A DNA stretch of 64,000 nt, taken from contig CAVOXR010000014.1 of the NCBI GenBank assembly GCA_963700475.1, positions 186,001 to 250,000 of the forward strand. The letters are read 5' to 3'. Below, in pieces: positions 35,537 through 44,087 of this stretch. The DNA comes from Prado023 sp963700475 (lineage in GTDB: Bacteria; Actinomycetota; Actinomycetes; S36-B12; CAIYMF01). Position 1 is the stretch's first letter, and each line of letters starts with the position of its first letter. The translations under genes and the position numbers were made by a program. The notes under the pieces were generated by a model. The model saw only the letters and a program-made list of their open reading frames with translations, was not told the origin of the DNA and searched no databases.

Positions 35537-36883
35537 ATGACCGTGAGTCCTGATGAGGCGGCGGACCAACGAGTGGGGGGGCCGGCCACGGCCGCTCCCA
35601 TGGCCGACCGGCCAGGGGACTCCCCGATCGCGCGGCAGATCATCGTGCTGTCCCTCATCGCAGTCGCGGTCGGGCTGCTGGCCGGGGCCGGGGCGACGAT
35701 CTTCGTCGGCGTCGAGCACCACCTGCAGATCCTGCTGTGGACCGACCTCCCCGAGGCCCTGGGCCAGGAGCAGGCGCCGTACTGGCTCGTGATCGTGCTG
35801 CTGTGCACGGGCGCCCTGATCACGTTCCTCGCCGAGAAGCTGCCCGGCGAGGGCGGTCACACCCCGCTGCACGGCTTCGGGCTCGACATCGGGCCCGGCG
35901 AGATCATCTCGGTGGTCATCGCCGCGCTGGGCAGCCTGTCGTTCGGCGCCGTTCTTGGCCCGGAGGCGCCCCTCATGGCCATCGGCACCGCCCTGGGTGC
36001 CGTGGCCTTCCGTGACCCGACCAAGCCGATCCGACAGGTCATGATGATCGTCGGCGCCATGGCAGCGATCGGTGCCATCTTCGGCAACCCGCTGGTCACC
36101 TGCGTGCTGATGCTCGAGTTCGCCATGCTGGCCGGCCCCCGCATGGCCACGCCGCTGGTCCTCATGCCCGCACTGGCCGGGATGGCGGCCAGCTACGTCC
36201 TGCAGGTGGGGGTCGAGCAGTGGTCGGGGCTTGGTGAGTCGCAGCTCGCGGTCTCCGGCCTGACGCCCTACCCGGAGGTCCAGTTCGCCGACCTGGCCGT
36301 GTCGGTCCCGTTGGCAATCCTCGTGGCCGTCGTGTCGATGGCCGCACGGCTCGGCGCCGAGCGCGTGGCCGAGCTGGCGGCCCGCTCACGTCTGGTCACC
36401 ATGGTCGGGGCGGCCGTGGTGGTGGCCCTGGCCGCGATCGCCGTCGATGCCATCACCGGCGGGGGCCTCGAGCTCGTGCTGTTCTCCGGACAGTCCGCCA
36501 TGCCCGACTACCTCGCCCTCACCTCGATCGGCACCGCCCTGGTCGTGCTCCTCGGCAAGTTCGTGGGCTACACCGCGTCCCTGGGCAACGGGTTCCGCGG
36601 TGGCCCCATCTTCCCGGCGGTGGCCATCGGGGTGATCATGGCCACCAGCGCAACCCTGCTGGTCGGCGGCACGTCGACCTCGGCGCTGGCAGCGGTCGGT
36701 ATCGCCGCAGCCACCGCAGCCTGCATGCGGATGCCGTTCACGGCCCTGCTCCTGGGCGTGATGCTGACCTACCCCGCCGGTGGTGCGACCACCGTCCTGG
36801 CGATCGTGGGCACGATCGTCGGCCTGGCCACGCGCCTGGCCGGGGAGCGACTCGCCCCCACCTTGGCGCCCGGCAGCCACTGA
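35537..36883 (+). CDS. ClC-family chloride channel/transporter
   Basis: 448 residues, around ten helices. The ClC ion-path motifs are recognisable but diverged: GGHTPLHGFG in place of GSGIP, FGAVLGPEAPLMAIG in place of GKEGP, and GNGFRGGPIFPAVAIG in place of GxFxP. The glutamate in GPEAP matches the external gating Glu position. An N-terminal hydrophilic stretch of 35 residues precedes helix 1. AGGAGGGAG eight bases before the ATG at 35537 fixes the start. No CBS domains follow. Confidence 0.85.
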   Translation: MTVSPDEAADQRVGGPATAAPMADRPGDSPIARQIIVLSLIAVAVGLLAGAGATIFVGVEHHLQILLWTDLPEALGQEQAPYWLVIVLLCTGALITFLAEKLPGEGGHTPLHGFGLDIGPGEIISVVIAALGSLSFGAVLGPEAPLMAIGTALGAVAFRDPTKPIRQVMMIVGAMAAIGAIFGNPLVTCVLMLEFAMLAGPRMATPLVLMPALAGMAASYVLQVGVEQWSGLGESQLAVSGLTPYPEVQFADLAVSVPLAILVAVVSMAARLGAERVAELAARSRLVTMVGAAVVVALAAIAVDAITGGGLELVLFSGQSAMPDYLALTSIGTALVVLLGKFVGYTASLGNGFRGGPIFPAVAIGVIMATSATLLVGGTSTSALAAVGIAAATAACMRMPFTALLLGVMLTYPAGGATTVLAIVGTIVGLATRLAGERLAPTLAPGSH

Positions 36884-37019
36884 TCCTCCCCTCCGCGCGC
36901 CACGGCTCGGGACCGGATGCCCTCCCCTGGGCGGGTCCACCGGCCTGATCCCCGGGATCGACCACAGGGTGGGCTCTGTGGCGTTTCGTCCGGATGCCCC
37001 CCGGGGGAACTTGCGTTTG

Positions 37020-37033
37020 TTACCCACCAGTAG
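37020..37033. promoter_or_regulatory. TetR-type operator, distal copy before fadE5
   Basis: TTACCCACCAGTAG follows the TTAC-N6-GTAR pattern seen before etfD but is a less perfect palindrome. Its centre is 24 bases from the proximal copy. Confidence 0.5.
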
Positions 37034-37041
37034 CATGATGA

Positions 37042-37059
37042 GGTTACTGACGGGTAACC
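37042..37059. promoter_or_regulatory. TetR-type operator, proximal copy before fadE5
   Basis: GGTTACTGACGGGTAACC is a near-perfect palindrome (GGTTAC-N6-GTAACC) 53 bases before the fadE5 ATG. Compare TTACCGATCGGTAG before etfD. The remaining spacer 36884-37019 shows nothing I can name. Confidence 0.65.
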
Positions 37060-37112
37060 GCCTGCGTTGGGCTGTACCCGAAACCACCGCCGCGAACACC
37101 GAAGGAGATCGG

Positions 37113-38960
37113 ATGTCCCACTACAAGGCCAATCTGCGCGACATCGAGTTCAACCTCTTCGAGGTCTTCGGTGCCGCTGACCGGCTGGGCTCCGGCCCCT
37201 ACGCCGAGCTCGATCCAGGCACCGTCAAGGAGGTGCTGCGCGAGGTCCGCACGCTGTGCGAGGGCCCGCTGGCCGAGTCCTTCGTTGACGCGGACCGCAA
37301 CCCGCCGAAGTACGACCCGAAGTCGATGTCCGTCGAGATGCCCGAGTCCTTCAAGAAGTCCTACGCAGCACTCATGGAGTCCGGCTTCTGGCGTCTGGAC
37401 CTGCCCGAGCACCTCGGCGGCTCCGGCGCCCCGCCGTCGATCCGCTGGTCCGTCGCGGAGATGATGCTCGGCGCCAACCCGGCCATCTACATGTACATGT
37501 CCGGCCCCGGCTTCGCGTCGATCGTCGACGGCCTCGGCAACGAGGAGCAGAAGCAGTGGGCCCAGATCATGATCGACCGCGAGTGGGGCGCGACCATGGT
37601 GCTGACCGAGCCCGATGCGGGCTCCGACGTCGGCGCCGGAACCACGAAGGCGTTCCTCCAGGAGGACGGCTCCTGGCACATCGAGGGCGTGAAGCGCTTC
37701 ATCACCTCCGGTGAGCACGACATGGCCGAGAACATCATCCACCTGGTCCTTGCCCGCCCGGCGAACGTCGAGGGCCTCGGCGGCGTCGGCACCAAGGGCC
37801 TGAGCCTGTTCTTCGTCCCGAAGTACCACTTCGACGCCGAGGGCAACCCCGGGGAGCGCAACGGTGCCTTCGTGACCAACGTCGAGAAGAAGATGGGCCT
37901 CAAGGTCTCCACGACCTGCGAGATCACGTTCGGCCAGAACGGGGTCCCGGCCCAGGGCTGGCTGATCGGCGACGTCCACGACGGCATCGCGCAGATGTTC
38001 AAGGTCATCGAGTACGCCCGGATGATGGTCGGCACGAAGGCCATCGCCACGCTGAGCACCGGCTACCTCAACTCCCTGGAGTACGCCAAGCAGCGCGTCC
38101 AGGGCGCGGACCTGACCCAGATGATGGACAAGCGCGCTCCCCGCGTCACCATCACCGCCCACCCGGACGTCCGCCGCAGCCTGATGCTGCAGAAGTCCTA
38201 CGCGGAGGGCATGCGGGCGCTGATCCACCTGACCGCCTACTACCAGGACCAGATCCACATGGCCTCCGTCGGTGCGACCCCTGAGGTGGACGTCGACATG
38301 GCCGAGCGGGTCAACGACCTGTTGCTGCCGATCGTCAAGGGCGTGGGCTCGGAGCGCTCCTACGAGCTCCTCGCGACCTCGCTGCAGACGCTCGGTGGTT
38401 CTGGCTTCCTGCAGGACTACCCGATCGAGCAGTACATCCGTGACGCCAAGATCGACACCCTGTACGAGGGCACCACGGCGATCCAGGGCCTGGACTTCTT
38501 CTTCCGCAAGATGGTCCGCGACCAGTTCAAGGCCGTGATGTACCTCGGTGGCCAGATCGCCGAGTTCGTCAAGGGCGACGAGGGCGGCTCACTCACGCAC
38601 GAGCGCGAGCTCCTCGGCAAGGCCCTCGAGGACACGCAGGCCGTGATCGGCGTGCTGGGCGGCTGGGCGATGGCCTCGCAGACCAACCCCACCGAGATCT
38701 ACAAGGTGGGCCTGAACACCACCCGCCTGCTCATGATGATGGGCGACCTGGTCGTCGGCTACCTGCTGCTCAAGCAGGCCGAGGTGGCCGAGAAGGCCCT
38801 GGCAGCCGGCGCCTCGAACAGGGACGTGCCGTTCTATGAGGGCAAGGTCGCGGCCGCCAAGTGGTTCGCGGCCAACCGCCTGCCGCTGCTCGCCTCGGAG
38901 CGCGCCGTGGCTGAGGCGACCACCGGTGAGCTGATGGACGTGCCGGAGGCCGACTTCTAG
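37113..38960 (+). CDS. fadE5: Acyl-CoA dehydrogenase FadE5
   Basis: 615 residues, the long actinobacterial acyl-CoA dehydrogenase type. It opens SHYKANLRDIEFNLFEVFG, as M. tuberculosis FadE5 does, and shows MVLTEPDAGSDVGAG (FAD/substrate site), RFITSGEHD, GTKGLSLFFVPK, ARMMVGTKAIATLSTGY, QTLGGSGFLQDYPIEQYIRD and the catalytic base in LYEGTTAIQ (Glu452 by count). A C-terminal extra helical domain (about 470-615) is specific to this group. It oxidises acyl-CoA in the first step of beta-oxidation and passes electrons through EtfBA to EtfD. GAAGGAG precedes the ATG. Two operators precede it and a strong terminator follows. Confidence 0.96.
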   Translation: MSHYKANLRDIEFNLFEVFGAADRLGSGPYAELDPGTVKEVLREVRTLCEGPLAESFVDADRNPPKYDPKSMSVEMPESFKKSYAALMESGFWRLDLPEHLGGSGAPPSIRWSVAEMMLGANPAIYMYMSGPGFASIVDGLGNEEQKQWAQIMIDREWGATMVLTEPDAGSDVGAGTTKAFLQEDGSWHIEGVKRFITSGEHDMAENIIHLVLARPANVEGLGGVGTKGLSLFFVPKYHFDAEGNPGERNGAFVTNVEKKMGLKVSTTCEITFGQNGVPAQGWLIGDVHDGIAQMFKVIEYARMMVGTKAIATLSTGYLNSLEYAKQRVQGADLTQMMDKRAPRVTITAHPDVRRSLMLQKSYAEGMRALIHLTAYYQDQIHMASVGATPEVDVDMAERVNDLLLPIVKGVGSERSYELLATSLQTLGGSGFLQDYPIEQYIRDAKIDTLYEGTTAIQGLDFFFRKMVRDQFKAVMYLGGQIAEFVKGDEGGSLTHERELLGKALEDTQAVIGVLGGWAMASQTNPTEIYKVGLNTTRLLMMMGDLVVGYLLLKQAEVAEKALAAGASNRDVPFYEGKVAAAKWFAANRLPLLASERAVAEATTGELMDVPEADF

Positions 38961-39011
38961 AAGACCTCCCGGGCGACCCCCGGGACTCGGAACCCCTCGG
39001 GGGGACGAACC

Positions 39012-39061
39012 CGATCGGGCCCCATCCGCGTGGCGCACACCACGCAGGTGGGGCCCGATCG
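39012..39061 (+). terminator. Terminator of fadE5
   Basis: CGATCGGGCCCCA pairs perfectly with TGGGGCCCGATCG (13 bases), continued by GCGTGG/CCACGC. It lies 51 bases after the stop within the 308-base spacer 38961-39268, which also holds the repeat at 39119. Confidence 0.85.
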
Positions 39062-39118
39062 CTGTCCCGGTGCGCCGGTGGCAGATCGCCCGCCCAGCCC
39101 CGGGTCAACTGCCGAGCC

Positions 39119-39187
39119 GTCCGGATTTCCGAGCATCCGCCCTCGGAGATCCGGACGAACTCCACGTCGGGCCGCGGGAAAGTGGAC
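39119..39187. repeat. 69-base palindromic repeat, copy 1
   Basis: A 15-base stem (GTCCGGATTTCCGAG with CTCGGAGATCCGGAC, one mismatch) plus 31 flanking bases. A second copy at 39804-39872 has the same length and stem position and about 72% identity. Confidence 0.6.
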
Positions 39188-39268
39188 GAAGGAGCAGGGG
39201 GGCGCGGCGGCACCCGAACGCGGTCCGCTCGACGCGGACTGATCGGAAGGGGCGCTTGTGAGGGCGGG

Positions 39269-39754
39269 TCAGAGGGGGCGGTGCATGATGTGCAGGCCGA
39301 CCGGGCCCTCGGTGGGGTGGTCGAAGGCCTCGGGGACCGTCGCGAGGACGTGGAATCCCAGGGACTCCCACAGTGCGATCGCGCCGGTGTTGGTCGCCAC
39401 GACCGCGTTGAACTGCATGGCCCGGTAGCCCGCGGCCTTCGCGTCGGCCAGGACGCGCTCAGCCAGGGCCCGACCGACCCCACGCCGCCCCGCCGCCGGA
39501 TCGACGACGAAGCTCGCGTTCGCCACGTGCGACCCCCGCCCTGGCCAGTTGGGGCCGAACTTGGCGGTGCCGAGGATGCGACCCTCCTCCTCGGCTACGA
39601 GCACCACCCACGGCTCGGCCAGCATCCACCCAGCCCGGCCCTCGTCCGAACCCATGTCCTGGGGGTAGGTGTAGGTCTCCCCGGCTGCCACGATCCCGGC
39701 CATGAACGCCCAGATCCCCGGCCAGTCCTGCGCAGTCGCCCTCCGGATCAACAC
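39269..39754 (-). CDS. GNAT-family N-acetyltransferase
   Basis: 161 residues. It starts LIRRATAQDWPGIW and carries acetyl-CoA motif A as VDPAAGRRGVGRALAERVL, with ATNTGAIALWESLGFHVLATVPEAF as motif B. The layout is that of the PhnO/bleomycin-type small acetyltransferases annotated as phosphinothricin-like, but the acceptor cannot be read from sequence. GTG 39754 is the best start; there is no clear ribosome site. It lies between two direct copies of a 69-base palindromic repeat. Confidence 0.82.
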   Translation of the reverse strand: MLIRRATAQDWPGIWAFMAGIVAAGETYTYPQDMGSDEGRAGWMLAEPWVVLVAEEEGRILGTAKFGPNWPGRGSHVANASFVVDPAAGRRGVGRALAERVLADAKAAGYRAMQFNAVVATNTGAIALWESLGFHVLATVPEAFDHPTEGPVGLHIMHRPL

Positions 39755-39803
39755 GCCCCGGAGCGTAGCGAAGTCGCGGCCGTCGCGGCGTGACCACGCG
39801 TTC

Positions 39804-39872
39804 GTCCGGATCTCGGAGCACGGCCGCTCGGGAATCCGGACCAACTCAACGGTCGTCCGCGGAATGGCGGAC
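39804..39872. repeat. 69-base palindromic repeat, copy 2
   Basis: The stem GTCCGGATCTCGGAG with CTCGGGAATCCGGAC and the 31-base flank align without gaps to copy 1. Changes concentrate in the loop, as expected if the stem is under selection. Confidence 0.6.
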
Positions 39873-39924
39873 CACGCGAGACCTCCGGCTGGGGCGGCGG
39901 GTTCTCTCCAGGTGGCCGGATCGT

Positions 39925-39940
39925 ATACCCTTGGGGGTAT
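39925..39940. promoter_or_regulatory. CsoR/CstR-like operator over the rhodanese start
   Basis: ATACCC-TTGG-GGGTAT is the inverted repeat recognised by CsoR-family repressors (copper-sensing CsoR, persulfide-sensing CstR). It ends on the AT of the rhodanese start codon. No CsoR-family gene is in the window. Confidence 0.65.
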
Positions 39941-40337
39941 GCGTCGACTCCTTGCACTGCTCGCCATCCTGCTCGGTACCACCGCCCTGCTGGCGGGATG
40001 CTCCTCGTCCGGCGGTTCCGTCCAGAACGTCTCCCCCGATGAGTTCATGACCACGGCCGCCCAGGCGGGGACGGTCGTGGTCGACGTGCGCACCCCTGGC
40101 GAGTACGCGGCCGGTCACGTCGATGGCGCGATCAACGTGGACGTCGAGTCCGCGGACTTCGGCACCCAGATCGAGGCCCTGCCCAAGGACACGCAGTACG
40201 CCGTGTACTGCCGCTCGGGTCGCCGGTCCAAGCTCGCCACCGACCAGATGGCCGAGGCGGGCTTCACGTCGCTGGTCAACCTCGAGGGCGGAATCGCTGA
40301 CCTGCAGGCTGCCGGCGCCCCGATCGTCACGGGCTGA
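39939..40337 (+). CDS. Rhodanese-domain lipoprotein
   Basis: 132 residues. Lipobox LLAGC (Cys near 21) after a hydrophobic leader, then a single rhodanese domain: VVVDVRTPGEYAAGHVDGAINVD and the active loop CRSGRRS with catalytic Cys. It is therefore a sulfurtransferase or persulfide handler outside the membrane. The ATG starts the signal peptide, but a G-run abuts it and no spaced ribosome site exists; an in-frame GTG at 39912 is an alternative that would only lengthen the leader. A CsoR-like operator overlaps the start, fitting control by copper or persulfide. Confidence 0.88.
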   Translation: MRRLLALLAILLGTTALLAGCSSSGGSVQNVSPDEFMTTAAQAGTVVVDVRTPGEYAAGHVDGAINVDVESADFGTQIEALPKDTQYAVYCRSGRRSKLATDQMAEAGFTSLVNLEGGIADLQAAGAPIVTG

Positions 40338-40395
40338 CCCACCGCACGACGCGGCGACTCGCTCGGACTCGCCAGCGCGCGGGACTCGCGGGCGC

Positions 40396-41193
40396 TCAGC
40401 CCATCCGGCGGTCCTCGAGCGCGGGAAACGCCCCTCGCCAGGCGGCAACCCGGTCGGGGTCGATCTCGACGGACAGGATCTCCTCGCCGGTGCCGGCCTC
40501 GGCGAGGACCTCGCCCTGCGGATCGATCACCATCGAGCATCCGGCGATCGGCACGCCCCCGTGGGTCCCGGCCTCGTTGCAGGCCAGGACGTAGGCCTGG
40601 TTCTCGATGGCCCGGGCCCGGGCCAGGACCTGCCAGTGCGCGACGCGCCGCTCCGGCCAGCCGGCTGGGATCACGAACGCCTCAGCACCGCCGTCGACAA
40701 GGGCCCGGAACAGCTCGGGGAAGCGCAGGTCGTAGCACGTGGCCAACCCGGTCGGCCCCAACGGACCATCGACCACGACGACCTCACCGCCGCTGGTCAT
40801 GACCGAGGTCTCTCCTCCGTTGAACCCGAACAGGTGGACCTTGCGGTACGAACCTGCCAACTGCCCATCCGGGCCGAATGCCACCTGGGTGTTGAAGTAG
40901 TCGATCTCCCCGGAGTCCGACTCGACCCGCTCGGCGAACGAGCCTCCGAAGACCATCGCTCCCGAGTCGGCGGCCACCTGGGCCAGCGCGCGGCACAGCG
41001 GCCCGTTCAGCGGCTCCGCGTGCACGGGCATGAGGTCGATTGCGAATGCACCGATCGGCCACAGCTCGGGCAGCACAACCAGGTCGTGATCGGCAGCCAC
41101 TTCCGCGGTCATTGCAAGGACCCGGTCGATGCGCTCGGCGACGGGCTCGTCGTCGGTGATGCTCACCTGGAGGAGGGCGACGCGAACGGACAT
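40396..41193 (-). CDS. Nitrilase-superfamily amidohydrolase
   Basis: 265 residues with the Glu-Lys-Cys triad visible: VVLPELWPIGAF (Glu), SYRKVHLFGFNGGE (Lys) and LATCYDLRFPELFRAL (Cys), plus the second Glu region. The arrangement matches omega-amidase/YafV-like carbon-nitrogen hydrolases that clear alpha-keto acid amides, but substrate prediction within this superfamily is weak. The ATG at 41193 begins SVRVALLQV, the first strand; the longer frame upstream is Arg/Ser nonsense. It lies 10 bases from the glutaredoxin-like gene in a leftward run that starts at 42942. Confidence 0.88.
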   Translation of the reverse strand: MSVRVALLQVSITDDEPVAERIDRVLAMTAEVAADHDLVVLPELWPIGAFAIDLMPVHAEPLNGPLCRALAQVAADSGAMVFGGSFAERVESDSGEIDYFNTQVAFGPDGQLAGSYRKVHLFGFNGGETSVMTSGGEVVVVDGPLGPTGLATCYDLRFPELFRALVDGGAEAFVIPAGWPERRVAHWQVLARARAIENQAYVLACNEAGTHGGVPIAGCSMVIDPQGEVLAEAGTGEEILSVEIDPDRVAAWRGAFPALEDRRMG

Positions 41194-41203
41194 GTTCGTC
41201 AGG

Positions 41204-41446
41204 CTATCCCGCGGCCAGGGCTGCCCGCAGCCGGGCTTCGTCCACGTGCCAGATCCCGACCACCGCACCATCGACCAACGTGACCGGGATCTGCTCCCAG
41301 TAGAGGTCGGCGAGCCCCGGGTCATCGAGGATCGAGACCTCGTCCCACGCCACGGCCAGCTCGGTGCACACCCTGTCGATGACGACCCGCGCCTGGTCGC
41401 ACAGGTGGCATCCGGGCTTGCCGACCAGCTGGACCCGCGAGGTCAC
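41204..41446 (-). CDS. Glutaredoxin-like protein (DUF836)
   Basis: 80 residues. VQLVGKPGCHLCDQARVVID holds the CxxC redox pair; EQIPVTLVDG carries the cis-Pro of the glutaredoxin fold; HVDEARLRAAL closes it. The GTG start overlaps the stop of the acyl-CoA ligase by four bases (GTGA). In many actinomycetes a protein like this lies beside redox-sensing or HAD-type genes; its targets are unknown. Confidence 0.87.
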   Translation of the reverse strand: MTSRVQLVGKPGCHLCDQARVVIDRVCTELAVAWDEVSILDDPGLADLYWEQIPVTLVDGAVVGIWHVDEARLRAALAAG

Positions 41447-42942
41447 TCCCGGACGTCCTTGAGCTTGCCCTTCGTGATCTTCCCGGTCGCCGCCCGGGGC
41501 AGCCGCGTGGCGAACTCGATGAGGGAGGGGCACTTGAACCTGGCGAGCCGGGCCTCGCAGAAGGCCCGGAGGTCGTCAGGTTCGGGCACGCCCTTCTTCA
41601 GGACCACCACGGCCTTCACGGACTCCCCGGTCAGGGGGTGCGGGACCCCGATGACGGCGACCTCAGCCACAGCCGGGTGCGTGGCCAGCACGGCCTCAAC
41701 CTCCCGGGGGTAGACGTTGAACCCGGAGACGATGATGAGGTCCCGCCGGCGGTCCACGAGTCGGTAGTCGCCGTCCTCATCGATGATGGCGACGTCCCCG
41801 GTGTGGAACCAGCCGTCAGAGTCGACGCCGCCGGACCCGTCGGGCCAGTACCCCGACAGGACCGACTTGGCCTTGACCCACACCTCGCCCGGATCGCCCT
41901 CGTCGACCTCCTGGCCCGAGGTGTCGCGCAACGAGACCTGCACACCGGACAGCGGCCGACCGACCGAGCCGGGCTTGGGACGCCGGGCCACGAGCGTGGA
42001 GGTGACCACGGGGCAGCACTCGGTGAGGCCGTAGCCCTCCCAGATCGGCTTGCCGGTGATCGTCCGGAACTGGGCGAAGACATCCGGGGGCAGCGCCGAG
42101 GCACCGCTGATCAGCAGGCGCACGCCGTCCATGGACTCGCGCAGGGACCCCTCGGCGCTCCAGGAGACGTACATCGGCGGGGCGCCCGCGATGTTGGTGA
42201 CGCCGAGCTCGCGGACGGCCGCCAGGGAGGATCGCGACTCGAAGCGATCCAGCAGGACGCACGTCGCCCCCACCTTCGCCACGAGTCCGAGCCCGGCGTT
42301 GAGCCCGTAGATGTGGAACATGGGCAGCACGAGCAGCAGCCGGTCGTCGGCCTCCATCGCAGCCGGCCGACGGATCTTGGCCAGGGCGTCGATGTTGGCC
42401 CGCATCGCGCCGTGGCTGAGCATCGCGCCCTTGGGCTGGCCCTCACTGCCGGAGGTGTACATGAGGACGGCGAGATCCTTGGCCGCGGTCTTCGGGGGCG
42501 CGAACGCACCTCGTCCTCCTGGCCCGGCGCCGACCATCTCCGCGCCCTCCTCGGAGTCCAGCGCGATGACCCGTGTCCCGTGCGCCCGCTTCGCGACTGA
42601 CGCCCCGACCTTCGCAGCGCCAGCGTCATGAAGCAGCACCTCGGCCCCGGCGTCGTTGCACAGCCGAGCGACCTCGGTGCTCGTGTACCCCGTGTTGATC
42701 GGCACCGCCACCATGCCGGCGCGCAGCACGCCGAAGTAGGCGATGGCGAACTCCGGTCGGTTCCCGATCATCAGCGCCACCCGGGAGCCCTTGCCCAGAC
42801 CGGCGTGGGTGAGGGCCCGTGCGGCCCGGTCGACCCGTTGATCGACCTCGGCCCAGGTGAGTTCCGTGGTGCGGGTCACGAGGGCAGGGTGGTCCGGGCG
42901 GGCCGTGGCCGACTCGCGCACGAGGTCAGCGATGTTCGTCAC
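41443..42942 (-). CDS. AMP-forming acyl-CoA ligase
   Basis: 499 residues of the ANL superfamily. Motifs: AVLMYTSGSEGQPKGAMLSH (P-loop), MFHIYGLNAGL, WEGYGLTECCPV (adenine/Mg site), GWFHTGDVAIIDEDGDYRLV, DRRRDLIIVSGFNVYP and a C-terminal Lys in PRAATGKITKGKL. The overall form is that of medium/long-chain fatty acid CoA ligases (FadD type). GTG start. It heads the leftward run with the glutaredoxin-like and nitrilase genes and is divergent from the HAD gene 40 bases away. Confidence 0.92.
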   Translation of the reverse strand: MTNIADLVRESATARPDHPALVTRTTELTWAEVDQRVDRAARALTHAGLGKGSRVALMIGNRPEFAIAYFGVLRAGMVAVPINTGYTSTEVARLCNDAGAEVLLHDAGAAKVGASVAKRAHGTRVIALDSEEGAEMVGAGPGGRGAFAPPKTAAKDLAVLMYTSGSEGQPKGAMLSHGAMRANIDALAKIRRPAAMEADDRLLLVLPMFHIYGLNAGLGLVAKVGATCVLLDRFESRSSLAAVRELGVTNIAGAPPMYVSWSAEGSLRESMDGVRLLISGASALPPDVFAQFRTITGKPIWEGYGLTECCPVVTSTLVARRPKPGSVGRPLSGVQVSLRDTSGQEVDEGDPGEVWVKAKSVLSGYWPDGSGGVDSDGWFHTGDVAIIDEDGDYRLVDRRRDLIIVSGFNVYPREVEAVLATHPAVAEVAVIGVPHPLTGESVKAVVVLKKGVPEPDDLRAFCEARLARFKCPSLIEFATRLPRAATGKITKGKLKDVRE

Positions 42943-42982
42943 ACGAGCAGTGTGGCATGTCGAATCCGGCTAGGCTCGCCCC

Positions 42983-44020
42983 GTGGCTGAATCCCTGAAC
43001 GCCCCGGATGACCGGGCGACGTCGGAGGATGTGGATGCCGACGACACGGTCGAAGCGGGTCGCCCCGAGGTCATGAGCCCGGAGGCAGAGCCCGCACCGG
43101 ATGCGGAGTCCGGGCCTGAGGCGGCCGACGGCCAGGACGCCACCCCGGACGGGGCCGAGTCCTCCGAGGACACCGCTGAGCCCTCCAGCGCGTGGCTGAC
43201 CGAGGGGATCATCGCCCTGGAGCCGGAGAACGCCGGACCGGGTGCGGCGGCGTTCTTCGACATCGACAACACGATCATGCGCGGATCGAGCATCGTGGCG
43301 CTCGCGAAGGGCATGGCCGACCGGGACTACTTCACCACCGGCGAGGTCGTGGACTTCACCTGGAAGCAGCTGAAGTACGTCCTCTCCGGCCGGGAGAACA
43401 TGGACGACATGGCCCAGGCCACCGAGAACGGCCTGCTGTTCGTCAAGGGCCGCGAGCCGCGCGAGATCGAGGACATGGCCGAGCAGGCCTACGACGAGCG
43501 GATGGTGGGTCGCCTGTGGGCCGGCACCGTCGAGCTGGCGGAGGCGCACAAGGCCATGGGCCACGAGGTGTGGCTGGTCAGCGCGACCCCGGTGGAGGTC
43601 GCCGACGTCATCGCCCGGCGCCTCGGGCTCACCGGAGGGCTCGGGACCATCGCAGAGGTCGCCGACGGGCACTACACGGGCAAGCTCAGCGGCGTCCCCC
43701 TGCACGGCGCCGCCAAGGTGGAGGAGATCCAGCGTCTTGCCGCCGAGCGCGGCCTCGACCTGAGCCGGTGCGCGGCGTACTCGGACTCGTCGAACGACAT
43801 CCCGATGCTGTCCTCGGTCGGCTGCCCGGTGGCGATCAACCCGGACGGAGCCCTGCGATCCCACGCGAGGTCAGCCGGATGGCCGATCCGCGACTACCGG
43901 ATCCGCGGCAAGGAGTCGGTCCGCAAGGGCGTTCCGGCAGCCGCCGCCGCGGGACTCGTTGCGGGCGCCGCCGTGGGCGTGGCCAAGGGGATCGCGGTCT
44001 ACCGGGGCCGGAGCGGCTGA
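42983..44020 (+). CDS. HAD-IB family phosphatase with acidic N-terminal extension
   Basis: 345 residues. The first 72 are a disordered Glu/Asp/Ala/Pro-rich leader. The HAD core follows: AFFDIDNTIMRGSS (nucleophile Asp), VWLVSATPVEVADVIARRLG (motif II), GAAKVEEIQRL (Lys) and AYSDSSNDIPMLSSVG (motif III). It matches the SerB-like HAD-IB group of Rv0505c, placed in actinomycetes beside the PlsC-type acyltransferase, as here. It may act on a phospholipid or small phosphate ester; phosphoserine is less likely. A C-terminal Ala/Gly-rich hydrophobic stretch could touch the membrane. Confidence 0.88.
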   Translation: MAESLNAPDDRATSEDVDADDTVEAGRPEVMSPEAEPAPDAESGPEAADGQDATPDGAESSEDTAEPSSAWLTEGIIALEPENAGPGAAAFFDIDNTIMRGSSIVALAKGMADRDYFTTGEVVDFTWKQLKYVLSGRENMDDMAQATENGLLFVKGREPREIEDMAEQAYDERMVGRLWAGTVELAEAHKAMGHEVWLVSATPVEVADVIARRLGLTGGLGTIAEVADGHYTGKLSGVPLHGAAKVEEIQRLAAERGLDLSRCAAYSDSSNDIPMLSSVGCPVAINPDGALRSHARSAGWPIRDYRIRGKESVRKGVPAAAAAGLVAGAAVGVAKGIAVYRGRSG

Positions 44021-44087
44021 GCTGCCCGCGCGGCGCCTGAGTCGGGCGCAGGCGATCTTGCGGCCGGCGAACCTGAGCGCTCCCGGG

